Positions 49,601-57,877 of a DNA stretch of 64,000 bases are shown one piece after another. The stretch is from Strigamia acuminata (lineage: Eukaryota; Arthropoda; Chilopoda; Geophilomorpha; Linotaeniidae). The DNA is taken from contig OX442321.1 of NCBI GenBank assembly GCA_949358305.1, positions 5,355,605-5,419,604 of the forward strand, in the 5' to 3' direction. Both the position numbers and the translations under genes were made by a program. The notes below the pieces were generated by a model. The model saw only the letters and a program-made list of their open reading frames with translations. It was not told where the DNA came from and ran no database searches. Position 1 is the stretch's first letter. Each line of letters opens with the position of its first letter.

Positions 49601-52600
49601 ACGCGCATTTTGTGCTTTGCTTTCTCCTCCACAGGGTTCCCTTTATTCATTCACACGAATTTGAGCTTGAAGGATTGTCGACTAAATCCACTTTCGCCCA
49701 TTCTGCGCTTGACACGCGCCGGAGAAATCGCCACGGGACAGCTTCCAGCCGGCGATTGGACCGTGTTCCACTCGCAACACGAAACGTACTCGCCCCTCGC
49801 AACAGCCAGCGCCCTCACCGGCAGCGAATCGCTCGAAGATTCCTCCAAAATCCCGCCACAACTCACAACAGTCATCGAGGTAATTTTTAAAACGTGCACT
49901 TGCTATCGATTTGCACCTGCAGCTCTCGTGTTTATTTTGTTTTATCTCTCTCGCAAATGTAGGATCGCGGAATGTTGGATGGAATTCACCGCGTTATCTT
50001 CGGCAATGGCTTTAAATTCTGGCTCCATCGACTGCTCTTTCTCGACGCGTTGTCGTATTTGTCCAACGGCAAATTGAGCATCTCCCTGCACAGATACATT
50101 CTTATCGACATCGACGATATTTTTGTTGGCGAACGAGGAACACGTATGAAAGAGGATGATGTGACAGTACGTGCAATTTGTTGCCTCAGATTTTTTTTAA
50201 AGGGGGGGATTTGACTCGGGGTTTTAACGTGCGATTTTGCAGCGTTAATCATTGCGAATGTGATTTAAATGAAGGGATTACAGCAGAGTTCGAACTGCTA
50301 GCGAGCGGCTTGACGTTCGCTCTTATTGTGTTTGGATTTTCAGATTGTCGGATTTGCAGATTTGGAATGAGATTTGCATCAAAATTTGGGTGATTTGCTA
50401 AATTTGATGCTGATTTCATAAATTTGAGGCTGATTTCGTAAATTTGATGCTGATTTCATAAATTTGATGCTGATTTAACAAATTTGATGCTGATTTAACA
50501 AATTTGCTGCAGATTTAACAAATTTGCTGCAGATTTAACAAATTTGCTGCAGATTTAACAAATTTGCTGCAGATTTAACAAATTTCCTTGTTGTAAAATT
50601 TACTGGAAATACACAGGATTTTAGTTTTGTAAGATTGAATTTATTACTAAAAATCACCTTTTCAAATCCTGTACAACCAAAATCCAGAAGTTTAGATAAA
50701 CCTAGGACGATTTACCACAGGACTTCACATCCGCCATTTTTTTTAAATCTAAGTTGTTCGTAGAAATGCGAAGAAAGAGCCATCTGTCCTTACATTGTTA
50801 AAATCTTTTGCGGGCAAATGGCGGACAATTAACATTTGATTTAAAAATAATATCTAAAAATGTAATAAATAATTTTCAGACCTTATTTTTAACTAAAAAA
50901 TAAAATATAAATGTCTTCTAAAAATGAAAATGCGGAATGTCATGTCAGTTGTCCGCCATGCAGTTTCGGTCGGATGGCTGCACTTTTTCCTTATCACACA
51001 CTATTTCAGCCAACTACTGACAGTTAGTAATTTTGGGCCTAAAAATTCAATTTGGGGGCGTAAATGTGCAAATTTCTGCATAAAATTCCATTATTATGCC
51101 TATAAAGTATGGCTTTGGGCCTAAAATTCAATTTTGGGCCTCACTTATTATTCAATCTACGTACCTTTGACTGTTGTGTTTGATCGGGGCAACAAAATAA
51201 TCGCCATTTGCAATGGGCAGAGCTAACAATTTAGTGTTCTCAATTCTGATTGGCTGCGCTATATTTTAATTTAGTGTTGAAAACGATACACTAAAGATTT
51301 TTCCCTTACGATATGGCACTAAAATAGTGTAACGTGGCACAAAATAAGGGAAAAATGCATCCCGCAAACTCTCTATTGTTATTTGTTATTTGCAAATCAC
51401 AAAGAGTTTATGAGGATTTGCTTTACTGTCGATGCGCTCGGTGGACACAAATGAAAACATCCATTTATCGCAGCGTATTGCAAGCGACAATTTTTACGAC
51501 CGCAATTGTACATAGTGTACATGTCGAACCGAATCGCATATTGGAAACACGCTTGTGGTTCTGTTGGATTCCCAGCTAACTCAATTGGCAGCGGCGAGCG
51601 GGTGATCTGGGTTCAACTCCCGTCGCACGATTCCTTTGGGGTCCGGGCCGATTAAATTTTTTTCAATTACGCTCGACCGCCTTTTTAATTACACAGTTTG
51701 CCCGTATCTTATTTTTAGTCGTTCCGCAAGCAAAGGGGTAAGGTGACAGCAATTGGCGAGGACCTCGGAGTCCGTAGAGGTCTGTCGGCGGTGAATGCGG
51801 TTGCCATATGATGGAATCACTTTACAATTGGGATTTGGCGGCAGCAATAGGCAGGCTGGATTTTTGATCTGCAAGATGAGGCTTAAGGTGATAGCTCGAT
51901 GAGTTTGTGGCTCCCTTTAAAGATTCGAGGCCATTTTTTTTTTCTTTTCTTATTTTCTTGCAAAATTGATGCATTGAAAATGTGAAATTGCGGCTTTAAA
52001 TATGCAGTTTTTGAGGCATTGGTAATTTGTGGGAGATGAGTTTGTTTTTTTATTCATATAAATGGATTTTTTTGGAAGATAAGAGAAAATGCAGATAGAA
52101 ATAATCATCCATCATGGGACGAGAAGACGTTTTGGATGGGAAAGGAATTTGATTCCACTCTGTGATCATTGTTTTTACGGAGTTTAGTATTTGTGTCTTT
52201 TCAACTCTCTTTTTTCTGATTTATTATTTATATTTTCGTCTTTTGTTGTTAAAGGTTGTAGGAAGAGAAATGAAAAATTTCTATAATTTCTTTAAAATAA
52301 CCTTAAAAAAAGTTTTGTGACATTTTTTTCTGCAAAACTTAGGCAATAATTAATGGTTTTACATGATAAAATAGTGTTTTTACTATTGGAAAAAGGGAAC
52401 CATTTTGTGCAATGCATTCTGGGATTTCATGTGTAGCTAAAAACATACATGGTATCGCAGTGTAGTTAAAACATGCAAATCAACATCACATGAAAACTTG
52501 CTGAAATTGCGAATCGGCACTTGAATTTACGTGCTTGTTTGTTGTTGGTGTCGTATAAATAACGCCATCTAATGACAATATTTATAAACGTTTGAAAATC

Positions 52601-55600
52601 TTAATGGCGGAAGAATTACTGCCTCGGTTCGAAGCTTAACAGTACTTTTAAACAATATCCCGTAAGTTGAACAGTTAAAAATGTTACATAACCTTTTTAG
52701 AGTTATTTTAAAGCGATCAGAGAAATTTTTCATTTCTCTTTCTATGACTTTTAACGTGGGCTTATTAGTTGTACTTAATTATTTTTAATTATTTTTACGA
52801 AAAGCAAGGAATTAAAAAAGTGGGGGAAATGAATTATTTGCTGCATTAAGTTATTTTAGTGCATTTTATGTTTTAACATGCGTTTAAACAGGAAATGATG
52901 TCACTTTTGTTTTAAAATTGAAGTAAAACACACAATATTTTAGTTTTTGAATGCAGCTAGTGTTGCTATTTGCAGTCACGTGACGAGTTGAGAAGTCAAT
53001 TGGCAATGACTGTGATTGAATGGGCTGGAAGAGAAAATATGAGGACTACTAATATAGCGAATGGACCATTCTGGTTTCCATGACAACTATCAGCAGCAGA
53101 CCAGCAGTTGGTAGATGCCGGCAACGCGATGGATGGCCGTTGAATTTTTTTTTTCTTTCCCACCCAACACTTTTCTTGTTTTTGCATCAGTGGATGGTGA
53201 CTGAAAAGGGGAACACAATTGCTTGATATTTTTCAAGAAATCGCCTCTTAAAAGTATTTATTTCTCGCTAATTGACAAAATTGTAATGCGTTTATGTTGG
53301 CCGCTTGTTGTTCGAGGCAATTTGGAGAGCAATAACTGCATATCCATTAAAGCACATTAGTGATTAAAACTATAAAGCAGTATTAGTCTTGACTGTGTAG
53401 GCTTATGTTTGGTTTAATTGTAATAACTCGAGATATTACCGGTAATTGCGAAGTGCACATGCGGGAAGCTAAAAGGTGGACTCCAGATATTCTTAACAAA
53501 TTGTATTGAAAAAGGCAAAACCTTGTTAATGCAGATTGCCAAAATTGTGGGAATAGTTAAACCACAGACCTAAATACACTAGATTGCGAACTGAGGGATT
53601 GTGGGTTAGAAGCGTATGCTTATAGTTAGCGGCAACACTATATTCTTTTCCACTTCCTGTCAATGTTACGGCTGCGTGAAATCAGTATTCAAACAAAATT
53701 TCCAAACGATGGTTGGATTGTAAGACATTACAATTTATACTCTAACTCACTACAAGGTTGGCCTTTCTTCCATTGGCCGAGTCTCATTACTTTTAACTAC
53801 AGACTGTGTACTACCACCAGGAAAAGTAGTTTTGTTTTTTTTCATTTTTGTGATTATTATAATGATTAAAATGAGATAATTTTAATTGTATTTTATAATA
53901 AAATGTTTTTCTATTTATAAAATACAGTTTTATGCTGTTTTTATTTCAGCAAACATTCTTGTTTAGTTTATTGGTTGCTTTGTCAAGAAAGCAAACAATT
54001 TCAAAACAAAAAGTACTCGATTACAATGTCTGTACATCGATTGCAATTCGGGTGTTTTGGTCTATTTTTTGTGTGTCACTACACAAGTGAAACGGCTCGG
54101 CCAATAGGAGAAAGGCCAACCTTGGAGTGAGTTAGAGGATAGATGTATTTATTTAAATATAACTAAGAAAAAAATGCAAAACTGAAGAAGAAAAAATGAG
54201 AAAATGAGGGGAAAATGAGAGAAAATGAAAAATAGGATTGAAATTGACGAAGTAAGACATAAAACAGGAAGTTGGAGAGCATTCATGACGTCACTTCATA
54301 CCAACAATGCCGCCTCCTCTCACAAGCTGGGCGCCATTTGCGGTGCGCAGTCCAGTAGTATTTAGGTCTGTGGTTAAATAGAGATAATTATGACACATAG
54401 CTAAAACAAATGAAGGTGCTTCTAATGCATTATAGTTGTTGGGAGCCACTTATTGAATCGACAACACTTGGAATTGAGTTATCAGATTACACGAAGTGAC
54501 AAGATCGGCCATTTAGCATGATTTTTTATTGTATTGAAGAACAATACCGAACGCTAAGTTCAACTGAGATAAAATACAGCAAAACTCTTTACAGCGAAAA
54601 AAAAATTCCGCATAGACGGATTTTTGGTCTGTGGGGCTTTTCTCGCAGCTTATTTTAATGGTCCGACTTGTTTGTGCCGAATAGACGTTTTGGAATTTGG
54701 GGGCTTCCTGCCCCCACATGGGCCCTTCTCTGCGAGAATTTCTAAATCCGCCACTGATGGGCCCGATCGTTAGGGATTTTGGAACTGTTGAGAAAAGCAG
54801 GTTTGAAGTGAGTTCGTTATAACGAGGTTGGACTCTAATTCACTTGTCTTGTTTCGATTACGTGCAGGCTATTGTTAGTAGTATTTGATGATGCAGGACA
54901 CTTCTTTGATTCGCTCTTATCAAAGGATCCAATTGGTCCATCATAATAGTCTCGCACACAATACTTTGGAGCACTTGCAGAATTGCGTGCTCTGCAGTCT
55001 GCATTAAACTGTACTTGTGCAAAACTGCTGTCTTTGACTTGCACTGCAAAACAAAACCGAATTCCATTGCCAATTTGTCATCTTTTGTCTTTGGTTTGTC
55101 TTTTGGATCTTATGGATCACATTGCCGAAGAGCTTTTGGTAATTCGTTGTAACGAGGTTAAGAAATTGTAATTAGCATTTAATATAGCTTGAATGGCGCT
55201 TATAATATTAAAAATTACTGCGTTTTGAAGCGATAAATTTGATATATTTGTAACATTTTGAAGAAGAAAATGTGTTTAAATTTTCAAAATGCGCCGAAAA
55301 TCAATAAACTGCTCCACCCCTATGAAAATTTAAATTTTTTTGTGGAGTTTTTTTCTGGGAAAAGAAAGAAGAAAGAAAAAATAAAACAAGACGAGACTTT
55401 TATAAAACTTTAGCGAAATTTAATTACCAGCAGAAGTTTCTGTGAAGAAAGTTTTTAGTGTTTTTATAAACGGTAAAATATAATGCTATGTTTACACTTA
55501 AACCACTTTTCTAGAACTTATCATTTTTTACAAGTCTAAGTTCTACAAATCTGAAATCAATTGTTCACACGTAAGGATAGTTTTGTACAAGTGTCAGATT

Positions 55601-57322
55601 GTTAGGGGTTTGCATTGTTGCTCGTAGCTAATTATCTGTTAAAGATAGAAACTTCTACTTTTTTTTTAAAAGAAAGAGGGATGCCAATTTAGTAAACCGA
55701 CGTATTTTTTTAAATTTTTTTCTACATTAAAAGTTGACAATTTTGGGGTCAAAACGAAACTGTGCAATCTATTTCCACTCTATCGAAACGAACAAAATAC
55801 ATTTCCGTTCGTATTTCACGAACCATCAGGGCTAGAAATACGTTCTTTTTTTTAAAAGAAAGGTCGTTTTATTCTCCATCTTTTGATGCATTATATTAAT
55901 TTTTTGATGCATTTGAAAGTGCTTTATTTTAATGCCGAAAGTTGCCTTAAAAGTTTAATTGGCATCCATTTTATTTTTTGGATTTGCCTAGGATCAGTCA
56001 CATGACGCAATGGGGGCGTGTTTTGCAGTTGTGACGTCAAGTTTAAGAAAACTTTTCTACAACTTGAGTTGTAGTAAAGTCTGCCATCTTGTTTTGAATA
56101 CTAGAAAACCTTTGGTAGTGTTGACCACAGGTTTTGTACAAAAGTGGCTGGTTTTGTACAAAAGTGGTTTAAGTGTGAACATAGCATAAGACAAAAACAT
56201 ACCTGTGTGGGTACGATAATTCGTTATATCGCGATTCGTTATAAAGAGTTTCGACTGTACAAGTTTTCGCTTGGTATCTTGATGCTAAATTCGTACTGTG
56301 TTCAAAAGGGCGGCATATGCCTTGCTCGCCTCAGGTGGAAATATGTGTTGCACCGGCCCTGGACCTAATGTTAGGCTTAATACTGCTGAATAACAACTGG
56401 AATTAGAAAATCGTCTGCTCAGAATGGGATGTGCAGTACGAATTTATCATCAAGAACTGTAGTCATTGAGAACAAGATGCTCTTCGACCAAAACTGACTA
56501 ATGCTTTGACTTGATCTACTGCTGGTTCTTGGATTTTTTTCTCATTTTTCAAATTTATTATTTGTATTTTTACGTTGGAAATAAATAATTGGCGTTTATT
56601 GCACCTCGTGCGAGATGTGATTTTTGTGTCGGGCCACTAACAACTTTAAACGCGCACTCATTTTTATTTACGACTTTTAAAAAATCCACCTGTGTGAACT
56701 GTGTGGAAAGGGAAAAGCAGTCACACAACGTAATAAACCGAAGAGGAAAAGATAAATAAAAAAAAATACAGACCAACTGTTTCCCATGAGGAAAAGGATT
56801 TTTATCCATAAAAACCATTAGAGAAAGTGAAAGGATGAGAAGGGGAAAAAATGTGGAAATGAGAAAGGAAAGGGAGAATAGAAAGGGAGAGAAAAAAAAA
56901 GTGGGAAAGAGAAAGAAGTGATTTCTTCCTTTTGGAAATGAGTCATGTTTGACTTAATGTCGATTTATCTTGCAAATGCTTCCAGTTGGGCCATTACAAA
57001 GGTTTTGATGATTTGAGAGTCCCCTTTATTTATTAAGCTGCTTACACCGTAGCGAATGAAACCAAAATGATGATAAATCACAGATTTAACCTGCATAATC
57101 ACTTGTTGTCACAATCAAATGAAGCGCGTGAATTCTAAATTAACAGCTCAATTTCAAAATGCAGTCATCCTTATAGATTTCTTTTTCTTTTGCAGGCACT
57201 TTTGGATGCTCAGAAACAGTTGGGCCAGTTGATTTCGGGTTTTCGATTCAATTTGGGATTCTCCGGAAAGTTTTATCATTCAGGTTACTCGGATGAGGAT
57301 CATGGAGATGACCTCCTTCTTG
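34323..57322 (+). CDS. NDST: Heparan sulfate N-deacetylase/N-sulfotransferase, first half (continues past window)
   Basis: Leader exon 34323-34851 (coding from ATG 34694), then 41037-41234, 43825-44039, 49635-49879, 49963-50166 and 57196-57322; phases agree, 382 residues so far of about 880 expected. A short basic cytoplasmic tail and a membrane anchor at about 28-46 make it a type II Golgi protein. Conserved NDST blocks in order: [10 protein letters not shown] (91-100), [10 protein letters not shown] (157-166), KVGIIGF, the [14 protein letters not shown] and GDWTVF stretches, [11 protein letters not shown] (318-328) and [13 protein letters not shown]...DDLLL. The enzyme removes acetyl from GlcNAc and N-sulfates it, the first modification of heparan sulfate. 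Only the N-terminal and start of the deacetylase region are here; the PAPS-binding sulfotransferase domain must lie downstream. No further exon found between 57323 and 64000. Introns are 6.2, 2.6, 5.6, 0.08 and 7.0 kb, full of MITEs. Confidence 0.95.
34463..34501 (+). promoter_or_regulatory. Upstream ORF in NDST leader
   Basis: ATG in a strong context (AAAATGG) opens a 12-codon frame ending TGA at 34499-34501, about 190 nt before the NDST start. A second ATG lies inside it. The intervening leader contains long T and A runs (34517-34610) that could pair. Such an arrangement normally lowers main-ORF translation. Confidence 0.5.
34852..35613. other. NDST intron, proximal part
   Basis: Unique sequence to about 35280, then the dispersed repeat shared with 23178-23345 (35283-35455), followed by CG-containing sequence. 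No coding exon. Confidence 0.5.
35614..35978. mobile_element. TACTC MITE, copy E (365 bp)
   Basis: Arms begin TATACTCTGTCCTGATACAA (left) and, complemented, TATACTCTCTCCCGATACAA (right). They match at about 29 of 34 positions, then diverge. The interior has ACTGTGCTCTACTAAGTAGA and the hairpin CTGGTGT...ACACCCG. Confidence 0.88.
36153..36322. mobile_element. Short MITE with AACCAAGGATAACATG ends
   Basis: Inverted arms AACCAAGGATAACATGGACA (from 36154) and its complement ending near 36320, about 29 bp including ACACGTATCC, around 110 bp of unique DNA. Likely a small DNA transposon; superfamily unknown. Confidence 0.75.
36717..37390. mobile_element. Element with CCGGTATCTTGATGC ends, interrupted by a second element
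   Basis: Left end CCGGTATCTTGATGCTAATT and right end GAATTTGGCATCAAGATACT are inverted. Fragments of the same family (TTGATGCTAAATTC, GATGCGCAGTTTGAATTTGG) occur near 29170, 30165, 44180 and 56280. A different element (36927-37320, ends GCGTTTAGGGACAA) sits inside it. Confidence 0.7.
36927..37320. mobile_element. AGGGACAA MITE, nested copy
   Basis: Perfect terminal inverted repeat GCGTTTAGGGACAA / TTGTCCCTAAACGC. The interior (GTTTTAAACACTACTGGTA, AAAAGCTGTT) matches a second copy at 46104-46486. Confidence 0.82.
37693..38543. mobile_element. Middle element of the nest (AGGAAGAGAAAT ends)
   Basis: Ends TTTAAAGGTCGTAGGAAGAG and CTTTTCCTATGACTTTTAA are inverted. A second copy in opposite orientation is at 52249-52755. 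Shared interior words include GAAATCCCAGAATGCATTGC and GATGACGGTATTTTTACGCC. Confidence 0.85.
37960..38303. mobile_element. PIF/Harbinger-type MITE with TTA duplication (344 bp)
   Basis: Terminal repeats start TGCTGGGCGCACACATACCG and are nearly perfect for about 38 bp. A 3-bp TTA duplication (37957-37959, 38304-38306) is the PIF/Harbinger hallmark. The absence of this block from the related copy at 52249-52755 confirms insertion. Confidence 0.92.
39195..40160. mobile_element. hAT-like element with 31-bp minisatellite core
   Basis: Starts GGCCGGATTAATG with GGGGCCC nearby and ends GGGCCCGTGGC...CCAATTTAGCCCTGA, an imperfect inverted pair. The core (39570-40030) is a 31-bp minisatellite, GTGCCAAAATGCATTTTCAG plus TGCATTTCCAC, about ten copies. 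ORFs through it are artefacts. Confidence 0.65.
40571..40620. repeat. Poly-T tract
   Basis: About 35 T followed by GGAAAAA and more T; possibly a retroposed polyA tail on the minus strand, but no body is recognised beside it. Confidence 0.6.
41235..41278. repeat. (ATT)n microsatellite abutting an NDST splice donor
   Basis: The exon ends ATGAA at 41234 and the donor GTATTA is itself the first part of an ATT array of about 14 units with one CAT interruption. Confidence 0.95.
41279..41858. mobile_element. MITE with ACCGTAAATGC ends and 31-bp minisatellite
   Basis: Inverted ends ACCGTAAATGCTTTAATAGA / TCTATTAGAGCATTTACGGT (22 of 23 match). The core 41340-41800 is about 15 copies of a 31-bp unit (TGTCTAAATTGAACAAAACG then ACTAAAATAAA). 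It is inserted in the ATT microsatellite, 45 bp from the NDST donor. No ORF of note. Confidence 0.85.
42415..42580. repeat. 41-bp minisatellite
   Basis: ATGCAG recurs at 42434, 42475, 42516 and 42547 (spacings 41, 41, 31). Unit core ATGCAAAAAAAATCGTTTT. Confidence 0.85.
42935..43380. repeat. 11-bp satellite ATATTTCCAAT, about 40 copies
   Basis: Near-perfect 11-mers in which one position is A or G. Because 11 is not a multiple of three and no frame meets a stop, all six frames stay open, giving several false ORFs of 150-220 codons. The flanks (42780-42920) belong to a dispersed family also seen at 24.0 and 27.6 kb. Confidence 0.97.
44219..44657. mobile_element. MITE with CACAGACCTAAATAC ends (439 bp)
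   Basis: Ends CACAGACCTAAATACACTGG and, complemented, CACAGACCTAAATACTACTG. It is flanked by ATTTAAC on both sides. It is inserted in a copy of the TTGATGC repeat family (compare 36740-36790 for the unbroken sequence). Confidence 0.88.
44658..46103. other. NDST intron, no resolved element
   Basis: No exon. 44690-44760 has repeated AAATTTGCGA words. 45315-45350 resembles the 5' part of a class II tRNA, without a B box. Confidence 0.45.
46104..46486. mobile_element. AGGGACAA MITE, second copy
   Basis: Ends TTAGGGACAA / TTGTCCCTAAA. The interior is homologous to 36927-37320 (GGTTTAAACACTACTGGTAT, AAAAGCTGTT). Confidence 0.82.
46487..46912. mobile_element. Harbinger-like MITE with TGCTAGGTTCACACTAG end
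   Basis: Left end TGCTAGGTTCACACTAGG with AACGCAACGCAAGG; right end CTTGCGTTGCGTCTAGTGTG. Homologous to 32929-33336. It directly abuts the AGGGACAA element on its left. Confidence 0.82.
47037..47432. mobile_element. TACTC MITE, copy F (396 bp)
   Basis: Arms begin TATACCCTTGTTCGACTCAA (left) and, complemented, TACTCTTGTTCGACTCAAAA (right), about 90% paired over 45 bp. The interior is nearly identical to copy D. Confidence 0.9.
47433..48420. other. NDST intron, no resolved element
   Basis: Nothing coding or repetitive that I can support. Confidence 0.45.
48421..49110. mobile_element. hAT-like element with TGCATTTCC minisatellite
   Basis: Starts CAGGGCTGGATTAAGAG and probably ends near GCGGACCCGGGGT. 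The core is 19-21-bp units (ATGCATTTCCAAGCAAAAT) and a 62-bp higher unit (TTATATATGAAAAAAAATGT plus TTTTGAATA). Same style as 7227-8042 and 39195-40160. Confidence 0.65.
50393..50585. repeat. 20-bp minisatellite in NDST intron
   Basis: About ten copies of GATTTAACAAATTTGCTGCA and the variant GATTTCATAAATTTGATGCT, 225 bp after an NDST donor. Confidence 0.95.
50586..52248. other. NDST intron, includes a tRNA-like remnant
   Basis: No exon. 51577-51632 has an A-box-like CTAACTCAATTGGCAG and a B-box-like GGGTTCAACTCCC at normal spacing. The flanks do not form an acceptor stem, so this is a tRNA-derived SINE head or tRNA pseudogene. Confidence 0.4.
52249..52755. mobile_element. AGGAAGAGAAAT-end element, second copy
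   Basis: Ends GTTAAAGGTTGTAGGAAGAG and CTTTCTATGACTTTTAAC. It matches 37693-38543 in opposite orientation but lacks the nested Harbinger MITE. Confidence 0.85.
52756..53562. other. NDST intron, no resolved element
   Basis: No exon or repeat identified. Confidence 0.45.
53563..54372. mobile_element. CACAGACC MITE, second copy, interrupted by a TACTC MITE
   Basis: Same ends and interior as 44219-44657, split by copy G (53736-54141). After removing G the length is about 404 bp. Confidence 0.9.
53736..54141. mobile_element. TACTC MITE, copy G (406 bp), nested
   Basis: Arms begin TATACTCTAACTCACTACAA (left) and, complemented, TATCCTCTAACTCACTCCAA (right), about 40 of 44 paired. It has the ACTGTGTACTACCACCAGGA motif and the GGGTGT...ACACAAG hairpin. 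The uninterrupted sequence is available at 44.39 kb. Confidence 0.92.
54575..54838. mobile_element. pogo/Tigger-like MITE remnant
   Basis: Left TACAGCAAAACTCTTTACAG and right TTCGTTATAACGAGGTTGGA are imperfect inverted ends of the CAGTCAAACCTCGTTATAACGAA type. Confidence 0.55.
55484..56186. mobile_element. PIF/Harbinger-type MITE with TAA duplication (703 bp)
   Basis: Ends TGCTATGTTTACACTTAAAC and, complemented, TGCTATGTTCACACTTAAAC. 3-bp duplication TAA at 55481-55483 and 56187-56189. Confidence 0.92.
56187..57195. other. NDST intron, distal part before exon 57196
   Basis: 56214-56258 is a pogo-like end (ATTCGTTATA...GTTTCGACTGTA). 56365-56450 is the dispersed repeat also at 28.85 kb. A purine-rich run lies at 56820-56930. 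No exon. Confidence 0.5.
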
Positions 57323-57653
57323 GTAAGTCAAGCGCTTTTATTAAGGGTTTTTGCCAGTGGTTGACTGGGTCTGAAAATATTGGTTGTCAGAAGACAAAAG
57401 AGGCCCATCGACAACACTAATATTGGAACTTCTATTATACTTTTAATATGTATGCCGTTTCTGTGGCACGAACATCTGCCACCTGCCTCTAACTGGGTTT
57501 TCTGTGCTTTTCCCAGTTCCCGGTGCAAATGCAAGGTTGGGTCCTTAAGAAAGTCGTCCCACAGAAAGTCGTCCCCCAGACAGGCGTCCTGTTTATGGGG
57601 CTATGCGCATGCTAAGTGTCACAAATACAAATACAAATATTGGGGACGTCATC

Positions 57654-57877
57654 TATACTCAAAACCACCACAACGTTGATCTATTTCAGCCTGTTTACGC
57701 CTAACTGTGTACTGTGTTCTACTACGTGGAAAAGTAGTTCTATTCCTTTGACAATGAAACAACTGTTGTTAATCAATCACAATGTCTGGAGTTCGAGGAC
57801 AATTCTGGTGTTATGAGCTACTTTTTTGTGTCCCTACACCAGTGAAATAGATCAACGTTGTGGTGGTTTTGAATATA
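57654..57877. mobile_element. TACTC MITE, copy H (224 bp)
   Basis: Arms TATACTCAAAACCACCACAA and, complemented, TATATTCAAAACCACCACAA, 33-34 bp with one mismatch. It has the ACTGTGTTCTACTACGTGGA motif and the CTGGTGT...ACACCAG hairpin. Smallest full copy. Confidence 0.92.

Noticed and set aside
51577-51632. Possible functional tRNA gene
   Set aside because: A- and B-box-like words exist, but the flanking bases do not form a 7-bp acceptor stem; treated as a SINE or pseudogene remnant.
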